Assembly (NCBI GenBank): GCA_046727175.1
Contig: JBKPCD010000254.1
Coordinates: forward strand, 1 to 21,460
DNA length: 21,460 bases
DNA from: JBKPCD01 sp046727175
Lineage (GTDB): Bacteria > Acidobacteriota > Vicinamibacteria > Vicinamibacterales > 2-12-FULL-66-21
Reading direction: 5' to 3'
Shown here: positions 16,249-21,460 of the stretch, one piece after another
Position numbering within the stretch: position 1 is the first letter of the stretch
How the letters are laid out: each line of letters opens with the position of its first letter
Program-made: the position numbers and the translations under genes
Notes under the pieces: generated by a model
The model's input: only the letters and a program-made list of their open reading frames with translations
What the model was told of the DNA's origin: nothing
Database searches by the model: none

Positions 16249-17750
16249 GACGCATGCACGCGGATGGCCGCGGATCGGGGATCACGCGAGCCGCGTTGAT
16301 CCATGGCTGGATCGCGGCCGTCGCGATCGTGTCCGCGGGCTGCGGATTTGGCGCGGCCGGCACCGAAGTTCCCCGCGCTGGATCCCTGACTCCGGAATCG
16401 TGCAGCGGCGTTCACGCGCGCGGCGCGCGTTGTGTGAAGTTCTACGTCCCCGAGAATCGCGCGCGGCCCGCCGATCGGATCATCGGCTTGCGCATCGTGA
16501 TTCTTCCCGCCACCGGCAGCAATCCCGCAGCGGACCCTGTGTTCTATCTTGCGGGCGGGCCGGGGCAGGCGGCGACGGTCATGCTCGGCGATCCATCAAT
16601 TGTCGACAGCGAGCTGCGGGAGCGTCACGCGCTCGTGTTCGTCGATCAGCGCGGCACCGGCGGGTCGCACGCCCTCGATTGCCGGTTCTACGGCCCACCC
16701 GAGAACGCGCAGAGCTACTTTCGACCGTTCATGCCGATCGAGAAGGTGCGTGACTGCCGGTCGGCACTTTCCGCGAACGCCGACCTCACCCAGTACACGA
16801 CTGCAGCGGCGGTCGACGATCTGGACGAGGTGCGCGCGGCGCTCGGCTACGACAGCGTCAACCTGATAGGCGGCTCCTACGGTACGCGGTTGGCGATGGA
16901 GTACGTCCGGCGCTTCGAGTCGCGCGTCCGCACGGTCATCCTCGAGGGGCCGGTGCCGCCCGCGGCTGCTGTCCCGGCCGGCTTTGGTCGCGTGGCGCAG
17001 AAAGGACTCGACGGGCTCCTCGACGAATGCGCCGCGGCAACGCGATGCCGCGACGCGTTTCCCCGTATTCGCGAAGAGGCTCGAATCGTCTTCGATCGTC
17101 TGCGCAAAGGACCGGTCAAGGCGTCGGTCAGGCATCCAGCGATCGTGCGTCCGTCGGAAGTGATCGTCACGCGCGACAACCTCGCCGAGGCGATCCGCTA
17201 TATGACGTACTCCTCGCATCACGCGTCGTACGTGCCGATGTATCTGCACCAGGCGTTCAACGGAGACTTCTCATCGATCGCGCAGTACCTGCTCGACCAC
17301 CGCGCGCGAGGCACGTTCGATGGCTTGTATCTGTCGATCACCTGCACCGAGGACGTGCCGTTCGTCCCCGCGTCCGCGGCCGAAGACGACGAGGACACGT
17401 ATCTGGGCGGTTATCGCGTCCGCGAACAACGCGCGGCCTGTGCGGAGTGGCCGCGCGGCGACGTCCCGCGCTGGCACCGCGAGCCACTGGCATCGCAGCG
17501 GCCCGTCCTGATCTTTTCCGGCATGCTCGATCCCGTGACGCCACCCCGTTTCGGCGATGAAATTCTTCGAACGCTGACCAACGGTCTGCATCTCACCGTT
17601 CCACACGCGGGGCATTCGGTCGGCGGGTTGAAGGGTCTCGAATGTCTGTCGCGCGTGCGCCGCGACTTCATCGAGCGTGGGACTGGGGAGGGCCTGGACG
17701 TCAGGTGTCTTGCTGATATCACGCGCCCGGGTTTTGCGACGGCTTGGTGA
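16245..17750 (+). CDS. Secreted alpha/beta hydrolase, S33 tripeptidyl aminopeptidase-like
   Basis: A 501-residue serine hydrolase. The oxyanion motif is LAGGPGQAA, followed by VFVDQRGTGGSHALDC. The nucleophile elbow GGSYGT has Ser211. The acid is Asp429 in SGMLDPVTPP and the base His457 in PHAGHS. The Asp/His region resembles the TAP-like C-terminal domain. Such enzymes remove short peptides from N-termini or hydrolyse proline iminopeptidase-type substrates; which applies is not visible. Residues ~15-33 form an export signal ending in SAGC, a poor lipobox, so lipidation is possible but doubtful. The GTG at 16245 overlaps the upstream stop by four bases; an in-frame ATG at 16254 is an alternative. 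Cys pairs in the exported portion (for example SC..HARGARC) may form disulfides. Confidence 0.88.
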   Translation: MRRMHADGRGSGITRAALIHGWIAAVAIVSAGCGFGAAGTEVPRAGSLTPESCSGVHARGARCVKFYVPENRARPADRIIGLRIVILPATGSNPAADPVFYLAGGPGQAATVMLGDPSIVDSELRERHALVFVDQRGTGGSHALDCRFYGPPENAQSYFRPFMPIEKVRDCRSALSANADLTQYTTAAAVDDLDEVRAALGYDSVNLIGGSYGTRLAMEYVRRFESRVRTVILEGPVPPAAAVPAGFGRVAQKGLDGLLDECAAATRCRDAFPRIREEARIVFDRLRKGPVKASVRHPAIVRPSEVIVTRDNLAEAIRYMTYSSHHASYVPMYLHQAFNGDFSSIAQYLLDHRARGTFDGLYLSITCTEDVPFVPASAAEDDEDTYLGGYRVREQRAACAEWPRGDVPRWHREPLASQRPVLIFSGMLDPVTPPRFGDEILRTLTNGLHLTVPHAGHSVGGLKGLECLSRVRRDFIERGTGEGLDVRCLADITRPGFATAW

Positions 17751-17770
17751 TGCGCGTGCGCCGTCGGTTC

Positions 17771-17860
17771 CCGGAGGAGACGGAGGACACGGACAAGCCT
17801 TTTACCGCGGAGGCACGAAGAACACGGAGAAGTGGCCCTCGTCTCCTCCGTCTCCTCCGG
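17771..17860. repeat. 17-bp perfect inverted repeat
   Basis: CCGGAGGAGACGGAGGA (17771-17787) is the exact reverse complement of 17844-17860, with 56 bases between. The loop contains GAGGCACGAAGAACACGGAG-like wording. It sits between the S33 hydrolase stop and the ABC promoter, so it may act as a terminator; it is too short to be an insertion sequence. Confidence 0.8.
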
Positions 17861-17890
17861 TTGCCAGGAGGCGGCTCTGACCGCTAAGCT
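17861..17890 (+). promoter_or_regulatory. Sigma70-like promoter for the ABC-2 operon
   Basis: TTGCCA (17861-17866) and TAAGCT (17885-17890) are 18 bp apart, and six bases later comes the ATG of the ATPase. No Shine-Dalgarno sequence is present, so a leaderless mRNA is likely. Confidence 0.5.
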
Positions 17891-17896
17891 CCCCGC

Positions 17897-18793
17897 ATGA
17901 TCCTGGGGTTCGAGCAGATCACCAAGAGCTACGGATCCACCGTGGCGCTCCGGGGCGTGACCTTCGACGTGCCTGGTGGAGAGATCTTCGGCCTGCTCGG
18001 TCCCAACGGCGCCGGCAAGAGCACCCTAATCCGCATCCTGATGGACATCATCAGGCCGGACTCCGGCATGGTACGCGTGTTCGGCGAGCCGCGACGTCGA
18101 CAGCACCTGGATCGTCTGGGGTACCTGCCGGAGGAGCGTGGGCTCTACACGAGGTTGAGCGTCCTCGACGTGCTGACCTACTTTGGTGCGCTGAAGAGCC
18201 TCTCGAGAGCCGAGGCGCGACGACGAGCGCTCGAGTGGTTGGAGCGTGTCGAGCTCGCGCAGGTTGCCACGTGGAAGGTCGATCGACTCAGCAAAGGCAT
18301 GTCGCAGAAGGTGCAGATTGCCGGCGTGTTGATGTGCGACCCGGAGCTCTGCATTCTCGACGAGCCGACGACCGGCCTGGACCCCGTGAACGTGCGTCTG
18401 GTGCAGGATCTGCTCATCGAGCGCCGCCGGAGTGGCCGATCGACCATCCTCTCCACGCATCACATGAATCAGGTGGAAGCGCTGTGCGATCGCGTTGCCA
18501 TGATCGATCGCGGCCGACTCGTCGTCTATGGAACGGTCGCCGAGGTGCGCCGGCGCTATTCTCTCCCCGAGGTGCGCGTGCACGCGCGTGGATCGCTGCC
18601 GCAAATCCCTCTCGTGGAGAGCGCCGTGCGCGAGGCAGACGACGTGTGGCGATTGAGGCTCGCTGACGGCAACGAGCCGGCGCGCGTGCTTGGCTCGCTC
18701 GTCGTGGCTGGCGCGGTGATCGATCGATTCGAACCGCTGCTCGCGCCGATGGAGGACATCTTTCTCCGGGTGGTCCGGGAGGGGCAATCATGA
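17897..18793 (+). CDS. ABC-2 exporter ATP-binding protein (NatA-like)
   Basis: A 298-residue ATPase. Walker A GPNGAGKS (35-42), signature LSKGMSQKVQ (from 131), Walker B CILDEPTTGLD (Asp155, Glu156), and the switch His in STHHMNQ are all present. LSKGM in place of LSGGQ is usual for this exporter group. A C-terminal ~75-residue extension after the ATPase core resembles the DUF4162 domain found in NatA-type subunits. With the next gene it forms a two-gene exporter. NatA/NatB homologues move sodium or unknown small molecules; the cargo here is unknown. Stop and start overlap as ATGA (18790-18793), so the pair is co-translated. Confidence 0.92.
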   Translation: MILGFEQITKSYGSTVALRGVTFDVPGGEIFGLLGPNGAGKSTLIRILMDIIRPDSGMVRVFGEPRRRQHLDRLGYLPEERGLYTRLSVLDVLTYFGALKSLSRAEARRRALEWLERVELAQVATWKVDRLSKGMSQKVQIAGVLMCDPELCILDEPTTGLDPVNVRLVQDLLIERRRSGRSTILSTHHMNQVEALCDRVAMIDRGRLVVYGTVAEVRRRYSLPEVRVHARGSLPQIPLVESAVREADDVWRLRLADGNEPARVLGSLVVAGAVIDRFEPLLAPMEDIFLRVVREGQS

Positions 18794-20121
18794 TCCACTG
18801 GTCCAAGGTCAGGACCATTGCCGTCTTCGAGTTCCTGGCGACGGTGAAGCGAACCGGCTATCTCGTCACGACATTCGGCATGCCGCTGTTCATCGCGGCG
18901 TACGCCGCGGTCGTGACGATCCCGGCGTACTACGCGGAGAAGAGGGATCGCGCGCTCACCGTGTTCGGCGTCGTCGACATCGCGAGAGTGATCGACCTGC
19001 GCGGAGACACTCCTGCGCCGGAATCGTCCAATGTGCCCGACGAAATAAAGCAGACGTTGAAGGCAACAGGCCAAGCCAAAGCCATCTCGCAGGCGCTCGC
19101 TCGATCGACCATCGTCTATCGGCCGTTTTCGAGGGAGTCGGAGGCGCGGACCGCGCTCGCCGCACAGCGAATCCGGGGGTATTTCGTGCTGCCGCACGAC
19201 TACCTTCAGATCGGCGCGGTCGACATGTACACCTCGGACACGTTTTCGTTCGCCCGCGGAGAATCGCGGAGCGGGCTGAGTGCGTTGCTGCGCGAGCGGC
19301 TGGTTGCCGGCCGCGCCGACGCGGCGCTCGCGGCGCGAATCATTACTCCATTGAAGGACATCCGGCGGTTCAGCGTGACGCGTGCCGGGGAAGTCAAAGA
19401 TGCCGGTGAGAGCGCAACGATTGCGCGGATCGCCACACCGATCTCGTTCACGGTCCTGTTTCTCATGTCGGTGCTGATGACGTCCGGGTACCTGCTGCAA
19501 GGGACCGCCACCGAGAAGGAGAACAAGGTCGTCGAAGTGCTGCTTGCGTCCGCGAATCCCGACGAGATCCTCGCCGGAAAGCTGGCGGGCCTCGGCGGCG
19601 CAGGTCTGCTGCAGATTGGCGTCTGGATGACGATGATGCTCGTGACGGGCGTTGGAGTCGTTCCGATGCTGGTCGCGGCCAACGTGGAGATCCCGTGGCT
19701 GGCGCTCGCAATCGCGCTTCCGCTCTTCATCGTGTCGTTTCTGTTCTTCGGCAGCTTGATGCTCGGCACGGGCTCGCTCGGCTCGAACATCCGCGAGGCG
19801 CAGCAGCTCGCGATGGTCTGGTCGCTCACGGCGGCACTGCCGATGATGTTACTGAGCGTGACGCTGCGTGAACCGCACGGGACTGTGGCACGGGTGCTCA
19901 CGTGGCTGCCGTTCACGTCCGGATCGATCGTCATGATGCGCGCGAGCATGGAGCCCGACTGGCTGGCGTGGTGGGAAATCGCCGGGCCACTGTGTGTGCT
20001 GATCGCATCGACCTGGATCGCGCTCAGGCTGGGCGCGCGGCTCTTTCGAGTCGGGCTCCTCAGTACCGGGGCGCGCCCGAGTTTCCGCGAGGTGATTCGT
20101 CAGGCGCGCCTGGCGGAGTGA
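18790..20121 (+). CDS. ABC-2 type permease (NatB-like)
   Basis: A 443-residue membrane subunit. One N-terminal helix (about 24-46) is followed by a ~165-residue extracytoplasmic domain. About six more helices follow at roughly 215-237, 268-293, 302-325, 340-359, 366-383 and 396-416. The loop GTATEKENKVVEVLLASANPDEILAGK (240-264, key residues EKENK and EVLLAS) is the cytoplasmic coupling segment characteristic of ABC-2/NatB permeases. It is coupled to the ATPase by a 4-bp overlap. The stop codon's last base opens an AAAAGGG repeat. Confidence 0.9.
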   Translation: MIHWSKVRTIAVFEFLATVKRTGYLVTTFGMPLFIAAYAAVVTIPAYYAEKRDRALTVFGVVDIARVIDLRGDTPAPESSNVPDEIKQTLKATGQAKAISQALARSTIVYRPFSRESEARTALAAQRIRGYFVLPHDYLQIGAVDMYTSDTFSFARGESRSGLSALLRERLVAGRADAALAARIITPLKDIRRFSVTRAGEVKDAGESATIARIATPISFTVLFLMSVLMTSGYLLQGTATEKENKVVEVLLASANPDEILAGKLAGLGGAGLLQIGVWMTMMLVTGVGVVPMLVAANVEIPWLALAIALPLFIVSFLFFGSLMLGTGSLGSNIREAQQLAMVWSLTAALPMMLLSVTLREPHGTVARVLTWLPFTSGSIVMMRASMEPDWLAWWEIAGPLCVLIASTWIALRLGARLFRVGLLSTGARPSFREVIRQARLAE

Positions 20122-20160
20122 AAAGGGAAAAGGGATAAGGGAAAAGGGAAAAAGGAAAAA
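20121..20160 (+). repeat. AAAAGGG 7-bp tandem repeats
   Basis: Four 7-bp units (AAAAGGG, AAAAGGG, ATAAGGG, AAAAGGG) and an A-rich tail begin at the last base of the permease stop. This is a purine-only tract in otherwise GC-rich DNA. Confidence 0.85.
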
Positions 20161-20261
20161 ACAAGTCAGAAGAGAACGGACAGAGACACAGACAGCCTCG
20201 GGTCGACATATGAGTGGCCGTGCTGGGATGAAAGTGAAGAGGGCTGGAGTTGAATCAGCGA

Positions 20262-20280
20262 GCGGGGGGTGGGGCCCCGC
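20262..20280 (+). terminator. GC-rich hairpin downstream of the ABC-2 pair
   Basis: GCGGGG (20262-20267) pairs with CCCCGC (20275-20280) around a 7-base G-rich loop. It may end the ABC operon transcript or lie in the leader of the next gene; no T-run follows. Confidence 0.3.
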
Positions 20281-20313
20281 GAGCGCTAAGAAATGCTAGC
20301 AGGAGCGAGCGAT

Positions 20314-21460
20314 ATGCGCAGGTTGTGGATGACATCACATCTTCGAATCGCTACTGTCTTCGCCATCGTTAGTGCGCTTGCGATCGTCCGCGCATCGTCA
20401 CAGGCGCCGGTCAGCCCGGTATCTTCCACACAGGTCGACCAGGTGTTCAGCAAGTGGACCAGCACGACACCGGGTTGCGCGGTCGGCGTCAGCCGCAATG
20501 GCTCGGTCGTCCTCGAACGTGCGTACGGCATGGCCGATCTCGAGTACGACGTGCGCAACACGCCTCAGACGATCTTCGAGGCGGGCTCCGTGTCGAAGCA
20601 GTTCACGGCAGCAGCCATTCTTCTCCTGGCACGCGACGCCACGCTGGCGCTGGATGATCCCGTTCGCAAGTACGTTCCCGAGTTGCCGGACTACGGCGTG
20701 CCGCTGACGATTCGCCACCTGTTGAACCACACGAGCGGGCTGCGCGACTGGGGAAACGTCGCCGCAATCGCCGGGTGGCCGCGAACAACGCGCGTGCACA
20801 CGCACGCCCACGTACTCGACATCGTCAGCCGTCAGAAAGCGCTGAACTTCACGCCCGGCACGCGCTGGTCCTACAGCAACACCGGCTACAACCTCGCCGC
20901 AATTATCGTCTCCCGCGTGAGCGGGCAGCCATTTGCGGAGTTCACGCGGGCACGAATCTTCGAGCCGCTGGGCATGACGCACACGTCCTGGCGCGACGAT
21001 TACACGCGCGTCGTCAAGGGCCGCGCGATCGCGTACTCGCAGGAGCGAGATGGATTTCACGCTGACATGCCGTTCGAGAACGTCCACGGCAACGGCGGGC
21101 TGCTGACGACGGTGGGCGATCTCCTCAAGTGGACGCGCAACTTCTCTGAGCCAAGGGTCGGTGATGCCGCGTTCGTCCACACCGAGCAACAACCCGGACG
21201 CTTCAACGACGGCCGCGCGCACAACTACGCGTTCGGGCTGTTCATCGGTGACTACAAGGGCACACGCGAGGTGCAGCACAGCGGGTCGACTGCCGGCTAT
21301 CGCGCGTACCTCGCCGACTATCCCGATCGAAAGGTCTCCGTGGCCGTGCTGTGCAACGTCGGCAGCGGGAATGCAACGCAGTACGCGCACGCTGTTGCGG
21401 ACGTCTTTCTCGTGGGCTCAGACGGGGGTTCAACTGGTGTCAGACTGGGGTCAGACCGGG
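20314..21460 (+). CDS. Beta-lactamase-family serine hydrolase (incomplete at window end)
   Basis: The reading frame stays open to the window edge (382 codons). A signal peptide covers about residues 8-30. The class C/penicillin-binding fold motifs are SVSK (Ser92, Lys95), YSN (187-189) and HSG (322-324, in place of KTG), as in PF00144 esterases and peptidases. Hydrolysis of D-amino-acid peptides, esters or beta-lactams are all possible; resistance cannot be claimed. AGGAG eight bases before the ATG supports the start. The domain reaches its last strand (VAVLCNVG) and a helix ending in ADVFLV. From 21413 the frame runs into four 11-bp repeats, giving residues such as GSDGGSTGVRLGSDR that do not look native. 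The true end is either lost or beyond the window. Confidence 0.85.
   Translation, partial: MRRLWMTSHLRIATVFAIVSALAIVRASSQAPVSPVSSTQVDQVFSKWTSTTPGCAVGVSRNGSVVLERAYGMADLEYDVRNTPQTIFEAGSVSKQFTAAAILLLARDATLALDDPVRKYVPELPDYGVPLTIRHLLNHTSGLRDWGNVAAIAGWPRTTRVHTHAHVLDIVSRQKALNFTPGTRWSYSNTGYNLAAIIVSRVSGQPFAEFTRARIFEPLGMTHTSWRDDYTRVVKGRAIAYSQERDGFHADMPFENVHGNGGLLTTVGDLLKWTRNFSEPRVGDAAFVHTEQQPGRFNDGRAHNYAFGLFIGDYKGTREVQHSGSTAGYRAYLADYPDRKVSVAVLCNVGSGNATQYAHAVADVFLVGSDGGSTGVRLGSDR
21413..21456 (-). repeat. Four 11-bp repeats (TGGGGTCAGAC) over a gene 3' end
   Basis: TGGGCTCAGAC, GGGGGTTCAAC, TGGTGTCAGAC and TGGGGTCAGAC are contiguous 11-bp units, and a fifth may start at 21457. They are the reverse complement of the array at 11486-11551 (GTCTGACCCCA). 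Confidence 0.88.

Noticed and set aside
17771..17860. Terminal inverted repeats of an insertion sequence
   Set aside because: Only 56 bases lie between the arms, with no transposase and no target duplication seen.
20314..21460. Antibiotic-resistance beta-lactamase
   Set aside because: SxxK, YxN and HSG motifs are shared by many esterases and peptidases of PF00144; KTG is absent and nothing indicates drug resistance.

Overview
The window is GC-rich bacterial DNA with tightly packed genes on both strands. It looks like Acidobacteriota, most likely a Vicinamibacteria-type soil lineage. The clues are a secreted VWA protein of the acidobacterial 'VWFA-related' type, the C-terminal scrap of an ADOP/MacB-type permease, a PPi-dependent phosphofructokinase, many secreted hydrolases, and intergenic DNA built from short word-like tandem repeats. 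The taxonomic call is inference; no rRNA or ribosomal protein gene is present.

Layout. 198-2621 (+) encodes a membrane protein fused to a spermidine-synthase-like methyltransferase fold. It converges on a lone LolD/MacB-type ABC ATPase (2695-3432, -). After a repeat-filled divergent spacer comes a secreted M20 metallopeptidase (3709-5064, +), which converges within 11 bp on the VWA protein (5076-5993, -). A metzincin-like lipoprotein (6240-7250, +) and a secreted amidase (7527-9242, +) follow, separated by a 7 x 16-bp tandem array. The amidase stop overlaps the stop of an SGNH/GDSL esterase (9239-10468, -). Upstream of the esterase on the same strand are a GNAT acetyltransferase (10597-11460), an array of six 11-bp repeats, a SecA paralogue with a C-terminal membrane anchor (11551-13959), and a PPi-type phosphofructokinase (14103-15416). 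Between the last two lies a 100-bp remnant of an ABC permease gene on the + strand.

The right third is all + strand: a DUF442-type phosphatase translationally coupled to an S33-type alpha/beta hydrolase (15736-17750), a NatA/NatB-like ABC-2 exporter pair sharing ATGA (17897-20121), and a beta-lactamase-family serine hydrolase (20314 to the window edge) whose 3' end runs into 11-bp repeats.

Shared themes. Most products are exported or membrane-bound hydrolases (M20, amidase, GDSL, S33, metzincin, beta-lactamase fold), which fits a scavenging soil bacterium. I see no classical defence system, prophage, integrase or CRISPR array. The least ordinary items are the membrane-anchored SecA paralogue sitting at a permease breakpoint, the families of intergenic word repeats (8/16-bp CGAGCYAC, 11-bp GTCTGACCCYA, AGCACC, AAAAGGG), one of which invades a reading frame, and apparent promoters placed only about 6 bp before start codons.
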